This document shows positions 34,110-44,272 of a stretch of DNA of 64,000 nt, piece after piece; the first letter of the stretch is position 1; each line of letters starts with the position of its first letter. The notes beneath the pieces were generated by a model. That model worked only from the letters and a program-made list of their open reading frames with translations, had not been told where the DNA came from and made no database searches. Both the position numbers and the translations under genes were made by a program. Source of the stretch: Neotamlana sargassicola. Its GTDB lineage: Bacteria; Bacteroidota; Bacteroidia; Flavobacteriales; Flavobacteriaceae. Location: the NCBI RefSeq assembly GCF_020523965.1, contig NZ_JAJAPX010000001.1, positions 372,001-436,000 on the forward strand, in the 5' to 3' direction.

Positions 34110-35534
34110 ATGAAAAAAATAATCCCCGCAATACTATTCGCTTTTCTATTTACCTGTGTAAATAATGAAGATTTTAGTATTCCAGATATTTCTACAGAAG
34201 ACCCTATAATTCCAGAAAGCAACATCACCACATTTTCGGCTATAAAATCGCTTTACGAACAAGCGGTAAACAACGGAAATTCAACCGCAAAAATTTATAG
34301 CGATACCGATTTATATATTGAAGGCTATGTAATTTCAACCGATAAATATGGTAATTTTTTCGAAGAACTCATCATTCAAAATAAAACAGACGATAGCAAC
34401 CCAGATAACGACCCAAGGCTAGGGTTTTCAATTAGTATAAACGCCAGCAGCTTAAGTGACACCTACCAAATAGGACAAAAGATTTATGTTAAAATGAACG
34501 ATTTAACCCTTGGAGAATCTAATGGTGTTATAACAATTGGCAAAGGTAATGCTGCTGAAGTCGAACAAATTCAAGCATCAGAATATCAAGATATCATTTT
34601 AAGAACTAACGAAATCGCAGATATTTCACCAAAAATAGCAGGTTTTGAAACCTTAACCAGTGCCGATTTAAATACGCTTATTAAATTAGAAAACATGCAA
34701 CTTAATCGGTATGAAAAGGGAAGAACTTTTTCTGCTGAATCCTTCGATGAATTTGACGGTTTTAGGCTACTAGAAAGCTGTGAAACTGGTGTATCTACCT
34801 TTTTACAAACCAGTACATTTGCCGATTTTAATGCTTTAGTCGTTCCGCAAGGTCAAGGACATATCACAGGAGTTTTTTCTAGAGATTTTGGTGATGATTT
34901 TAATGTGCTTATTGTAAATTCTTCTGAAGACGTTAATTTTGAAAACACTAATAGATGTGATCCTGCAGAATGGGAATGCGGATTAGCTGAAACTTTAGGC
35001 GCTAGCAATTTATTATACCAAGATTTTGAAGACCAAAGTAACAACCGCTTTGTTGAAATTGAAGGTTGGACGAATTACATTGAAACCGGAACCGAAGCTT
35101 GGGAAGGCTACTCATCAACCTCATCAAATGCATCTTTGGGGCGTTCTTGCAGATTTCAATGTGCCAGTTCTGGCGATGTAAGCAACATAGGCTGGTTAAT
35201 TACACCAGCTATAAATTTAGATGAACACGATGGTGAAACACTTCGCTTTAAAACTTCAAATAGTTTAGCCGATAGTAGTTTTATGGAAGTGTTATATTCA
35301 CAAGATTGGGATGGCAACGAAGCTACAATTACCACTGCAAATTGGGGTGTTTTTGCTGATGCTTACATTGTACAAGACACCGATTCTTTTGCGACTTGGT
35401 TTAATTCTGGAACCATAGATTTATCCTGCCAAGCCGGAACACTATACATCGCCTTTAAATTTACTGGAGGCGGTATTGATTCGTTTGATGGTATTTATGA
35501 GTTAGATGAGATAAGTGTTGATTATGTAGATTAA
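34110..35534 (+). CDS. DUF5689 lipoprotein with C-terminal choice-of-anchor-like domain
   Basis: 474 residues. Lipoprotein signal with Cys16 (FLFTCVNN). The N-terminal half (about 35-275) matches DUF5689, an OB-like domain (DLYIEGYVISTDKYGNFFEELIIQ in two parts: DLYIEGYVISTDKYG, NFFEELIIQ). The C-terminal half (about 300-474) resembles choice-of-anchor J/DUF5017 jelly-roll domains (LLYQDFEDQSNN, GWLITPAINL, TLYIAFKF). Probably the surface-exposed partner of the TonB receptor. Ends 2 bp from the convergent second EEP gene. Confidence 0.8.
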   Translation: MKKIIPAILFAFLFTCVNNEDFSIPDISTEDPIIPESNITTFSAIKSLYEQAVNNGNSTAKIYSDTDLYIEGYVISTDKYGNFFEELIIQNKTDDSNPDNDPRLGFSISINASSLSDTYQIGQKIYVKMNDLTLGESNGVITIGKGNAAEVEQIQASEYQDIILRTNEIADISPKIAGFETLTSADLNTLIKLENMQLNRYEKGRTFSAESFDEFDGFRLLESCETGVSTFLQTSTFADFNALVVPQGQGHITGVFSRDFGDDFNVLIVNSSEDVNFENTNRCDPAEWECGLAETLGASNLLYQDFEDQSNNRFVEIEGWTNYIETGTEAWEGYSSTSSNASLGRSCRFQCASSGDVSNIGWLITPAINLDEHDGETLRFKTSNSLADSSFMEVLYSQDWDGNEATITTANWGVFADAYIVQDTDSFATWFNSGTIDLSCQAGTLYIAFKFTGGGIDSFDGIYELDEISVDYVD

Positions 35535-35536
35535 AA

Positions 35537-36508
35537 CTACTTCTTAAAAACCGTATAAACAGGAAAATGATCGCTATAACCTCCATTATATTTTTTACCA
35601 ACATAAGTTCTAAAAGGCGACCCTTTGTAACGACCACTAAAGGTTTTTAAAAAATCTTCATCAAAAATATTTGCTTTAAAAAATTCAAATTCATTATTCG
35701 AGTTTTTAAAGTAATTGGTTGTAAACATAATTTGATCGAACAAATTCCATTTTCTATGATGATATGTTGTACCGCGACTAAAAGATCGTAAAGTTTCCAT
35801 AGGGTTATAAAGTCCGAAATTATCAACTAAATTCTTAATACTTTTATTATCGGGTTCGTCGTTAAAATCGCCCATAACAATAATTCTTGCATCTTCATTC
35901 TCTTGTTTTAGCTTAGTAATAATTTCGGCCACTTTATTTGATGATGCCATACGTTTATACTCGGTTTCTTTCTGTCCTTCACGTCTAGATGACCAATGCG
36001 TTACAATAACATGTACTTTTTCTTCATCTAACCTTCCAGAAACCAAAAGAATATCTCTGGTATAATCTGGCGAACCATCTTCATCTCTAAGTAAAACGCT
36101 ATACGTTTCAGAATGTAAAACTTCAAAACTAGCTTTATCGTAAATTAAGGCAACATCAATACCGCGTTCGTCTGGCGAATCGTAATGTACAAATCCGTAA
36201 TTATAATCTTTTAAATGTTTATAATTCAGTAAATCTTGAATAACTGTGGCATTTTCAACTTCAGCTAAACCAACAATAGCCGGGTTTTTACCGGTTTCGC
36301 GCTTTCCTATATTAGAAATGGCGTAACTTAATTTCCTAAGTTTATTATCGTAGCGTTTTGGTGTCCATCGTTTTACAGAGGTTGGTAAAAAATCGCTATC
36401 ATGAGTATTTCTATCTTTGTGTATATCAAATAAATTTTCAAGGTTATAAAATGCAATAGTTTGCAAATCGTTTCTCACCGGGATATCATCAAAAATGTCG
36501 CTCATCAA
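35537..36508 (-). CDS. Endonuclease/exonuclease/phosphatase family protein, no signal peptide
   Basis: 323 residues. Same landmarks as the paralogue at 30045: AFYNLENLFDIH, LAEVENATVI, VTHWSSRREGQ, MGDFNDEPD, SDHFPVYTV. It begins MMSDIFDDIPVRNDL with no hydrophobic stretch, so it is predicted to be cytosolic. A split into a secreted and an internal enzyme around one receptor suggests outside and inside steps of the same pathway. Confidence 0.85.
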   Translation of the reverse strand: MMSDIFDDIPVRNDLQTIAFYNLENLFDIHKDRNTHDSDFLPTSVKRWTPKRYDNKLRKLSYAISNIGKRETGKNPAIVGLAEVENATVIQDLLNYKHLKDYNYGFVHYDSPDERGIDVALIYDKASFEVLHSETYSVLLRDEDGSPDYTRDILLVSGRLDEEKVHVIVTHWSSRREGQKETEYKRMASSNKVAEIITKLKQENEDARIIVMGDFNDEPDNKSIKNLVDNFGLYNPMETLRSFSRGTTYHHRKWNLFDQIMFTTNYFKNSNNEFEFFKANIFDEDFLKTFSGRYKGSPFRTYVGKKYNGGYSDHFPVYTVFKK

Positions 36509-36556
36509 TAAAAATTTAACTTCAAAAATATAAAAATATAAGTGCTAACAATTGAT

Positions 36557-36564
36557 TAACTTTG
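36557..36564 (+). promoter_or_regulatory. -7-like box ahead of hflX
   Basis: TAACTTTG, 16 bp before the hflX ATG; no well-spaced TTG partner, so confidence is limited. Confidence 0.4.
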
Positions 36565-36580
36565 TTTATATTTTACATAT

Positions 36581-37804
36581 ATGATAGAGAAAAAAGATAT
36601 TACTTTAGAAAAAGCGGTTTTAATTGGAATTATTACTAAAGACCAAGATGAAACTAAACTTAAAGAATATTTAGATGAATTAGAATTCTTAACTTTTACC
36701 GCCGGTGGTTATGCCGTAAAACGCTTTACGCAAAAAATGGACATGCCAAACTCGAAAACTTTTATTGGAAGCGGTAAAATGGAAGATGTGCGCCAGTTTA
36801 TAGAAGAAAACGACGTAGGAACTGCTATTTTCGACGACGAACTTTCGGCAGCTCAAGAGCGCAATATTAGCAAAATACTTAACGTAAAAGTTCTAGACCG
36901 AACTAATTTAATTCTAGATATTTTTGCCCAACGTGCGCAAACGAGTTATGCTCGTACTCAAGTAGAATTGGCGCAATGTGAGTATTTATTACCTCGTTTA
37001 CGAGGTATGTGGACGCACCTTGAACGCCAAAAAGGTGGTATTGGCATGCGCGGTCCGGGTGAAACCGAAATTGAAACCGACAGACGTATTGTTCGCGATA
37101 AAATAGCTTTACTAAAAGCAAAAATAAAAACCATCGATAAGCAAATGGCCGTACAACGTGGAAACCGTGGCAAAATGGTTCGCGTGGCACTTGTTGGTTA
37201 CACCAACGTTGGTAAATCTACACTCATGAATGTTATTAGTAAAAGTGAAGTATTTGCCGAAAACAAACTTTTTGCAACACTCGATACTACAGTTCGTAAA
37301 GTTGTTATACAAAATTTACCTTTTTTATTAAGCGACACAGTAGGGTTTATTCGTAAACTACCAACCCAGCTTGTAGATAGCTTTAAAAGTACTTTAGATG
37401 AAGTTCGAGAAGCCGATTTACTATTGCATATTGTTGATATTTCGCATCCTAATTTTGAAGAACACATAGAATCGGTAAACAAAATATTAGGCGAAATAGA
37501 AAGCAGCGACAAACCAACCATTATGGTTTTTAATAAAATTGATGCTTACCAAGCTGAACCGCTTGATGAGGACGATTTAGAAACCGAACGCACCGAAAAG
37601 CATTACTCGCTTGAAGAATGGAAAAGCACCTGGATGAACAAAATTGGAAACAATGCTTTGTTTATTTCTGCGTTAAATAAAAAGAATCTTGACGATTTTA
37701 AAAAACGTGTTTACGATGAAGTTAGAGAAATTCACGTAACACGTTTTCCGTACAACCATTTTTTATATCCAGACTACAACGAATTAGATGCAGACGACGC
37801 CTAA
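36581..37804 (+). CDS. hflX: Ribosome-associated GTPase HflX
   Basis: 407 residues. It splits stalled or hibernating ribosomes under stress. The N-terminal HflX domain (about 1-175; QTSYARTQVELAQCEYLLPR, GMRGPGETEIETDRR) precedes the G domain with G1 GYTNVGKST (about 205-213), the DTVGFIRKLP G3 region and NKID G4. Length is usual. The pbp gene starts within its last 17 bp. Confidence 0.96.
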   Translation: MIEKKDITLEKAVLIGIITKDQDETKLKEYLDELEFLTFTAGGYAVKRFTQKMDMPNSKTFIGSGKMEDVRQFIEENDVGTAIFDDELSAAQERNISKILNVKVLDRTNLILDIFAQRAQTSYARTQVELAQCEYLLPRLRGMWTHLERQKGGIGMRGPGETEIETDRRIVRDKIALLKAKIKTIDKQMAVQRGNRGKMVRVALVGYTNVGKSTLMNVISKSEVFAENKLFATLDTTVRKVVIQNLPFLLSDTVGFIRKLPTQLVDSFKSTLDEVREADLLLHIVDISHPNFEEHIESVNKILGEIESSDKPTIMVFNKIDAYQAEPLDEDDLETERTEKHYSLEEWKSTWMNKIGNNALFISALNKKNLDDFKKRVYDEVREIHVTRFPYNHFLYPDYNELDADDA

Positions 37805-40088
37805 AAACCAAGACATAAACCGCTTTAAAACTAAACTAACTGCTTTCCTAAAAAAGAAGTGGGTAAAGTTTAGTTTTATTGGTATTGGAGTAATTATTTT
37901 ATTTTTTATCGGGCTTTACTTTAGCATTTATTTAGGCGCATTTGGTAAACTACCAACAAAAGAGGACTTAAGTTCTATTAAACAAGAAGAAGCTACTCAA
38001 GTTCTAGATTCTAATAAAAAACTTATAGGCAAATATTACATTTACGATAGGCAACCTCTAGAATTTGAAGATTTTCCAGAACATTTAATCCAAGCTTTAA
38101 TTGCCACCGAAGATGCCAGATTTTACGAACACGACGGTGTAGATAATGTAAGTTTAGGGCGCGTGTTTATAAAAAGTATTTTGCTTCGCGATAAATCGGC
38201 TGGGGGTGGTAGTACCATAACATTACAATTAGCAAAAAACCTATTTGGACGCAAGCATTACCCAATTGTGGGCATCATAGTTAATAAATTTAAAGAAGCT
38301 ATAATTGCCAAACGCATTGAGGAAATCTACTCTAAAAACGATATTTTAACACTGTATTTTAATACCGTTCCGTTTCCCGATAATACGTACGGCATAGAAA
38401 GTGCAGCACAAAAGTTTTTCAACAAATCGGCTAAAAAATTAACACAAAACGAAGCCGCATTGCTTGTTGGCACACTAAAAGCTAATAATTATTACAACCC
38501 AAGATTGCATGAAGAGCGTTGTAAAGAGCGCCGAAATGTGGTGCTTAATCAAATGGTGAAATACAATTATTTACCACAGGACTCTCTAAATATTTTAAGT
38601 AAACACGATGTAAATTTAAGCTACCATTCTTTTAACCACGACGTTGGTATTGCACCATATTTTAGAGAACAAGTTAAGCAAGAGCTCACTCAAATTTTAG
38701 ACTCCATTAATAAGGCTGATGATACCGAATACAACTTATATAAAGATGGATTAAAAGTTTACACCACTTTAAATGCAGATATGCAGCGTTTGGCTGAAGA
38801 CGCTATGGCATCGCATTTAACCAAATTACAAACTGCTTTTGAAGCTTCCTATGGAAAAAATTCGCTTTGGAAAAAAAATTCAGCTTTACTTGAAGCCACA
38901 ATAAAAAAGCATAAAACCTATAAAATTTTAAAAGAAAAAGGTTTATCTCATCAGCAAATAATAGATTCTTTATCGGTTAAACGCGATATGGAAGTTTTTA
39001 ATTGGGAAGGCGACACCATTCAAAATATATCGACTATTGATAGTTTACAGCATTATTTGAAGCTTTTAAATACCGGCATGCTAGCTATTGAACCAAAAAC
39101 TGGTGCCATTAAAACCTATATTGGCGGTATTGATTATCGCTATTTTAAATACGACCACGTATCGCAAAGCGAAAGGCAAGTTGGCTCTACATTTAAACCT
39201 TTTGTTTATACCGCAGCCATTGAAAACGGTATGAAACCATGTACTTATTTTTCACTTTCTGAGGTTACTTATAAAAATTACGATAATTGGACGCCGAGTA
39301 ATTCTGGTAGCAAAGAAGAAGATCCGTACATAAACTACACCCTAGAAAAAGCCTTAAGTAACTCTATAAACACAATTGCCGTTAAGGTGTTTAACGAAGT
39401 TGGTATTCCTAAAGTTATTAATCAAGTTAAAAAATTAGGCATTACTAAAACGCTTCCAGAAGAACCATCGTTAGCGCTTGGTGTTGCCGAAATTAATTTA
39501 AAAGAATTAACCGGAGCTTACGCTAGTTATTTAAACAACGGACACAGTGTTAAACCGTATGCCATAACCAGAATTGAAGATAAACATGGTAATTTAATTG
39601 CTGAATTTAAACCAGAAATAAATAAAACTGAAGCTTTTAGCGATTACACAAAAGAAGTGATGCTAGAAATAATGAAAGCTACAGTAAACTCTGGAACGGC
39701 TTCTCGATTACGAAATACTTATGGTTTAACAAACGATATTGCTGGTAAAACAGGAACCACCCAAAACAATAAAGATGGCTGGTTTGTTGGCTTAACACCT
39801 AATTTGGTTACCGTAACTTGGGTTGGAAACGACAACCATAGCATTGGTTTTAAAAGCACAGGCTTAGGCCAAGGCGCTAATTCCGCATTACCAATTTTCG
39901 CAAAATTTTATCAAAAATTAAATGCAAATGCCGAATTTAATTCTATTACTAAAAGTAGATTTGATAAACCAGATTCTAAAGTTATTGAAGATTTAAACTG
40001 CGAACCAGAAAAACGAGATGGCTTTTTAAAACGATTATTTGGTAAGAAGAAAAAAGTGAAAAATTTTAATTCAAATGATGAGAAGTAA
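37788..40088 (+). CDS. Bifunctional penicillin-binding protein 1A-type (transglycosylase/transpeptidase)
   Basis: 766 residues. Short cytosolic tail, one transmembrane helix (about 26-46), glycosyltransferase GT51 domain (EDARFYEHDGVDN at about 107-119, GGGSTITLQLAKNLFGRK) and a transpeptidase with SxxK in GSTFKPFVYTAAIE (about 467), SNSINT and KTGTTQNNKDGW. It polymerises and cross-links peptidoglycan in the periplasm. Its ATG overlaps the hflX 3' end by 17 bp, so they are coupled. Confidence 0.94.
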   Translation: MQTTPKNQDINRFKTKLTAFLKKKWVKFSFIGIGVIILFFIGLYFSIYLGAFGKLPTKEDLSSIKQEEATQVLDSNKKLIGKYYIYDRQPLEFEDFPEHLIQALIATEDARFYEHDGVDNVSLGRVFIKSILLRDKSAGGGSTITLQLAKNLFGRKHYPIVGIIVNKFKEAIIAKRIEEIYSKNDILTLYFNTVPFPDNTYGIESAAQKFFNKSAKKLTQNEAALLVGTLKANNYYNPRLHEERCKERRNVVLNQMVKYNYLPQDSLNILSKHDVNLSYHSFNHDVGIAPYFREQVKQELTQILDSINKADDTEYNLYKDGLKVYTTLNADMQRLAEDAMASHLTKLQTAFEASYGKNSLWKKNSALLEATIKKHKTYKILKEKGLSHQQIIDSLSVKRDMEVFNWEGDTIQNISTIDSLQHYLKLLNTGMLAIEPKTGAIKTYIGGIDYRYFKYDHVSQSERQVGSTFKPFVYTAAIENGMKPCTYFSLSEVTYKNYDNWTPSNSGSKEEDPYINYTLEKALSNSINTIAVKVFNEVGIPKVINQVKKLGITKTLPEEPSLALGVAEINLKELTGAYASYLNNGHSVKPYAITRIEDKHGNLIAEFKPEINKTEAFSDYTKEVMLEIMKATVNSGTASRLRNTYGLTNDIAGKTGTTQNNKDGWFVGLTPNLVTVTWVGNDNHSIGFKSTGLGQGANSALPIFAKFYQKLNANAEFNSITKSRFDKPDSKVIEDLNCEPEKRDGFLKRLFGKKKKVKNFNSNDEK

Positions 40089-40110
40089 AGATTAATTACT
40101 TCTCTTTTTT
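40080..40110 (+). terminator. Intrinsic terminator of hflX-pbp
   Basis: gagaagta/tacttctc stem followed by six T's, overlapping the pbp stop and the end of the convergent membrane protein gene. Confidence 0.75.
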
Positions 40111-40794
40111 AGTAAACATATCACTTACATTATCTAAAACTTCGCCTTTAACAAGCCAAGATATTCCAAAGGGAATTATTGCTGTAGTTTCAAAAATAAA
40201 CACATAATATTTGGTTAGCACAATGTCGTAATCTTCTAAAACAATAAAAACAACAATTAATGCTATTGATGCCCAGACTAAGTTTCTACAAATTTTATAA
40301 ATAGTATTATTAACATCGTTAGAGCTTCTTGTAAATTTAAATTTAGACATCCACCCCATAGTAAACATAAAAACTCCTGCAGCTACTAAATGTATTGTGT
40401 TTTTAAATGTGTTGCCGTGACCTAACAACGGGTAGTTTTCATCTCTACAAATAATATCAATACTCGCACTTAAACTTTCTTTGCAACACGTTGGTACAAA
40501 AACAACAACTAATGCAGCTATACCACCAATATTGGTTAAAATATCGTCGCTTATAGTTTCTGTTTTAGAATCGAATTTATAGCCTTTATACGACAACAAA
40601 AACAAACCAAAAACCGATAAAATAATTATGAAAAATAAAGAAGGCAGTGGCTTATAATAATAATGACTTATAGATGCCAATAATTCGCCACCAGAAAAAT
40701 AGACTAAAATTGGCAAAAAAAGACCTAGAACACCTATAAGTTTTCGTATTCTATAATCGGAGTGTTGTAAATCTTTATTATGCTTAGCTTTCAT
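40096..40794 (-). CDS. Six-helix membrane protein of unknown function
   Basis: 232 residues, six predicted transmembrane helices, with an extramembrane loop carrying a Cys pair and further Cys (VPTCCKESLSASIDIICRDE, about residues 101-120). HLVAAGVFMFTMGW contains a His typical of membrane bundles. I do not recognise a named family. Separated from DUF3078 by a terminator. Confidence 0.6.
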   Translation of the reverse strand: MKAKHNKDLQHSDYRIRKLIGVLGLFLPILVYFSGGELLASISHYYYKPLPSLFFIIILSVFGLFLLSYKGYKFDSKTETISDDILTNIGGIAALVVVFVPTCCKESLSASIDIICRDENYPLLGHGNTFKNTIHLVAAGVFMFTMGWMSKFKFTRSSNDVNNTIYKICRNLVWASIALIVVFIVLEDYDIVLTKYYVFIFETTAIIPFGISWLVKGEVLDNVSDMFTKKEK

Positions 40795-40814
40795 AACGGT
40801 TTTATTTACCCTAA

Positions 40815-40852
40815 AAATAAAAAAAAGCCACTTACAACGTAAGAGGCTTTTT
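40815..40852 (-). terminator. Intrinsic terminator of the DUF3078 gene
   Basis: aaagcc(a)cttac / gtaag(a)ggcttt stem with long T-run on the minus strand. Confidence 0.78.
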
Positions 40853-40876
40853 CCTGTTTTTTTATTTCTTTTTCAA

Positions 40877-41815
40877 TTAGAAGCTATAGCTTAAACCAAC
40901 TGTGTAATACGTTTGTAATTTATTGTCAATACTATCAAACGTAGCATTTTCATCACCACCATCTGCAGCATCAAGTGTTTGAATATAGTTTAAAGCTTCT
41001 TGTTTGTTGTCTCTTAAACCAAAATCAAATCCTACACCAATTTTCTTCCATAACGTGTAGCTAAAAGAGTTTGTCCAAGTCCAGTTAGATAAGTCACTAG
41101 ACTTGTAGCTTTGGAAAGCAGATAAGTTTGTTTTAAAGTTTATTGCACCAATTTTTCTTGTATAATCAGCAACTATTTTTGCACCTAAAGACGATTCGAA
41201 AACAGCATCGTTATCAGCAAAAACAAAGTTGTAGTTTAATGGGTGTACAACAACTAAAAGGTTTGTTATTGGCGTCCATGTAATACCAACACCAACATCT
41301 AAATAACCAGGGTCGTTAAAGTTTTCTAATAACGTCGTTCTGTATTCAGCTAAAGCTGAAACTGCTAATTTTTCAGATAATTTATAACCATATAAAGATG
41401 ATATGTTAAAGATATCTGTTGCTGGCTCAAAGCTATCATTGTCTGTAGCATCATCTCTGTCATCATACTTAATCCAACTTAAGTTAGAAGTTAATGAGTT
41501 TCTCCAGAAATACTTGTCTTGGATTTGGTTTGCAAACGCATTAAATGTAAAACCAATATTTCCTGAATTTAAATTTGGAGCCGATTGCGAATACCAGTTA
41601 TTAAAACCAGATAGACTACCACCAATGGTACCAAAAGCACCAATTCTCCATCCTGGTAAGGCATCAATTTTTGCTTGAATAGCATTAGCTTCGCCTTGAG
41701 CTTTATCAGCAATTGCTTGCTTTTCTGCTTTTTGTGCTTGTAATTCTTCTTTAGTTTGTGCGTTTGTAGAAATAACTCCTAAAAACAACAATCCTAATAC
41801 TAGTACTTTTTTCAT
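40877..41815 (-). CDS. DUF3078 outer-membrane beta-barrel protein
   Basis: 312 residues. Signal peptide (1-19, STNAQ), a short Ala/Gln/Lys-rich coiled-coil stretch (about 22-50), then a DUF3078 barrel whose strands end in the aromatic-terminated YTVGLSYSF. The first strand region GTIGGSLSGFNNWYSQS is typical of this family. Role unknown; frequently near suf genes in Flavobacteriaceae, as far as I recall. Confidence 0.82.
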   Translation of the reverse strand: MKKVLVLGLLFLGVISTNAQTKEELQAQKAEKQAIADKAQGEANAIQAKIDALPGWRIGAFGTIGGSLSGFNNWYSQSAPNLNSGNIGFTFNAFANQIQDKYFWRNSLTSNLSWIKYDDRDDATDNDSFEPATDIFNISSLYGYKLSEKLAVSALAEYRTTLLENFNDPGYLDVGVGITWTPITNLLVVVHPLNYNFVFADNDAVFESSLGAKIVADYTRKIGAINFKTNLSAFQSYKSSDLSNWTWTNSFSYTLWKKIGVGFDFGLRDNKQEALNYIQTLDAADGGDENATFDSIDNKLQTYYTVGLSYSF

Positions 41816-41892
41816 TTAAGTTTAAATTTTATTTTGAAAGTTTATACAAATATACGGTTATGACCCTCGATTTAGTTTAGAGTCACTAAATT

Positions 41893-42402
41893 TTAGGATT
41901 TTTTTTTGAAAAGCGGCACCGAAGAACAAGCTTCGCCATACATTATTGATTTCGCTACTTTTTTAACCTTATTGGCAAGCATGATGTAAGCATTTTGAGG
42001 CACAGGTTTTTTAGAACAACCTTTTATAATTACAGGTTTATCTGTATATTCAGATACCTCCAAATCGTTTATAATGTCTTGGTAAATTGAAGTTTCTAGA
42101 GCTCCTAAATTGCCTACAATTGTTTTTTTTGCGAAAGGCTCTAAATGCAAACTAAGTAGCATATATGCCCAACCCGGAATTATAGCATCGCTACTACAGG
42201 TTAGTGCTACATAATTATCTTTGTATTGCGACCAATCGTGTTCGCTTACCTGTGTTCTAAAATCTTTTTCTCGAAGCACAAAACCTTCAAAAAGCCAATC
42301 TTTTATATCGAAAAGAACACGCGTTCCTTTAGGGTAAAAATCTTCTAAATCTAATGTAACTAGTTTACTATTCGCCACGCGATTTATAATTTCATCTGCC
42401 AT
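41893..42402 (-). CDS. DUF2480 family protein
   Basis: 169 residues, cytosolic, conserved in Bacteroidota. Cysteines CSS (about 69) and KGCSKKPVP (about 129) and the C-terminal GEACSSVPLFKKKS could bind metal or an Fe-S cluster. Its place at the end of the suf operon agrees with a link to Fe-S metabolism, but there is no proof. Follows the ABC transporter by 18 bp. Confidence 0.78.
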   Translation of the reverse strand: MADEIINRVANSKLVTLDLEDFYPKGTRVLFDIKDWLFEGFVLREKDFRTQVSEHDWSQYKDNYVALTCSSDAIIPGWAYMLLSLHLEPFAKKTIVGNLGALETSIYQDIINDLEVSEYTDKPVIIKGCSKKPVPQNAYIMLANKVKKVAKSIMYGEACSSVPLFKKKS

Positions 42403-42420
42403 AATATGCCATATTTTTTG

Positions 42421-44262
42421 TTATTGATAACCTTCTGCTTGAAGGGAAAAGAGTTCAGAATATAACGTTTTATTCTGCATTAACTCATCGTGAGTTCCAA
42501 TTTCTAAAACTTTACCGTCTTGTAAAACCAAAATTCTATCGGCTTGCCTTACGGTACTAAATCTATGTGAAATAATAATACTTGTTTTACTTTCTGTTAG
42601 TCCAATAAATCGGCCAAAAACTTCACTTTCGGCTTTAGCATCTAGAGCCGATGTTGGCTCGTCTAAAATAATAACTTCGGCATCTTTCATGTAAGCTCGT
42701 GCCAAAGCTACCTTTTGCCATTGTCCGCCAGAGAGCTCTTGCCCATTAGAAAAACGCTTACCCAAACGCTGGTTGTAGCCATATTTTAATTCGCTAACCA
42801 CACCACTCGCCAAACTTAGTTCGGCCGCATTTTCAATTTTTAATTGATTTTCTAATTCTGTAATACTTCCAATGGCTATATTTTCTTTTACAGTAAATTC
42901 ATATTTAAAAAAGTCTTGAAAAATCACTCCAAAAAAAGCTTGATATTCCGATTTTTTGTAACGGTTTATATTGATGCCGTCTAATAAAATTTCTCCTGAA
43001 GTTGGCTCGTAAAAACGCAATAACAATTTTGTTAACGTTGTTTTTCCCGCTCCGTTTTGGCCAACAAACGCCATTTTTTCGCCTGCTTTAAGGGTAAAAT
43101 TAATGCCCTTTAAAATGTCTTTTTCAGATTCTGGATAATGAAAATAAACATCTTTAAACTCGAAACCTTCTTTAATTTCTTTAGGTAAAGGTAAATCTTC
43201 GTTAACTTCTGGTTTTACCGAAATATCTACAAAATCGAAATAATCTTTTAAGTAAAGTGCGCTTTCTGCTATGCGTGTAAATTTGGAGAAGAACTCTTGT
43301 AAATTCTTCATTAAACGATTAAAAGATCCTGATAAAAACGTTAATTCGCCTAAACTTATCGCTCCAGAAAGTACACGATAAATAATAAAAACATAAGCAC
43401 CATAATAACTTAAGGAGCCTAAAACGTTAAACAGAAAACCTAATGCCGACCGCTTTACAGCTAGTTTTTTATTGAGTTTGAAATATTCTTCAGATAGATT
43501 TTTAAAACGATTTACAACAAAGTCGGTTAAATTAAAAAGCTTAATTTCTTTAGCTGTTTTATCGTTAGCACCAATAAAACGTAGGTAATCTAGTTCTCGT
43601 CGTTCTGATGTCCAACTTCTAGCCAAAGAGTATTGCTGTTGGCTAAAACGAATTTCATTTATAAACGAAGGAATTATACTTAAAACCAGTAAAATAATTA
43701 AATAAGGATCGAAAATTACCAAACCACCAACTAAAGTGGTTATAGAAATGGCACTTTGTAATTGCCCTAAAACATTAGACATTAAACCTACACGGCCTGT
43801 TGTTTGTGTTCTGGCACGTTCTAGTTTATCGTAAAATTCGGCATCTTCTAATAAACTTATATTTATTTGATTGGTTTTTCGAATAATAGTTACCGAAGTG
43901 GCAATATTGTATTGGTCGCCCAACAAACCATCTGTAAGTGAAACGGCTCTACTTATTAAATCGGAAAGAATAACTAAACCAAACTCTAAACCAACGTAAC
44001 CCCAAAGTTGTGAATAGTCTGTAACCTCTAAAGAAATTTGGTAAATTATTTCATCTATAATTAATTTACCTACCCATAAAATAATAACAGGCAATAATGC
44101 GGCTATTAGTCTGCAAAATGCTGTAAGTAAAAATAGCTTTTTATTTACATTCCAAATTTCTTTAAAGAAACGCGGAATGTAAACTAAAGCATTAAAAGAT
44201 GTTTTTAAGTCAACTTTTTTTCTTTTACTATCTTTAAACGACCTTGGCCCACGATTAACCAT
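42421..44262 (-). CDS. ABC transporter, fused permease and ATPase
   Basis: 613 residues. Six-helix membrane domain (about 30-330) and ATPase domain (about 370-613) with Walker A GQNGAGKTTL, signature LSGGQ and Walker B VIILDEP, as in half-size exporters that dimerise. Located 10 bp after the DUF59 gene, within the suf operon. It resembles lipid A/multidrug exporters more than Atm1-type Fe-S exporters, but the substrate cannot be told. Confidence 0.87.
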   Translation of the reverse strand: MVNRGPRSFKDSKRKKVDLKTSFNALVYIPRFFKEIWNVNKKLFLLTAFCRLIAALLPVIILWVGKLIIDEIIYQISLEVTDYSQLWGYVGLEFGLVILSDLISRAVSLTDGLLGDQYNIATSVTIIRKTNQINISLLEDAEFYDKLERARTQTTGRVGLMSNVLGQLQSAISITTLVGGLVIFDPYLIILLVLSIIPSFINEIRFSQQQYSLARSWTSERRELDYLRFIGANDKTAKEIKLFNLTDFVVNRFKNLSEEYFKLNKKLAVKRSALGFLFNVLGSLSYYGAYVFIIYRVLSGAISLGELTFLSGSFNRLMKNLQEFFSKFTRIAESALYLKDYFDFVDISVKPEVNEDLPLPKEIKEGFEFKDVYFHYPESEKDILKGINFTLKAGEKMAFVGQNGAGKTTLTKLLLRFYEPTSGEILLDGININRYKKSEYQAFFGVIFQDFFKYEFTVKENIAIGSITELENQLKIENAAELSLASGVVSELKYGYNQRLGKRFSNGQELSGGQWQKVALARAYMKDAEVIILDEPTSALDAKAESEVFGRFIGLTESKTSIIISHRFSTVRQADRILVLQDGKVLEIGTHDELMQNKTLYSELFSLQAEGYQ

Positions 44263-44272
44263 GCTTTAAATT

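Noticed and set aside
42421-44262. Atm1-type Fe-S/sulfur exporter
   Set aside because: The location in suf is suggestive, but the membrane part shows no diagnostic glutathione-binding motif that I can identify.
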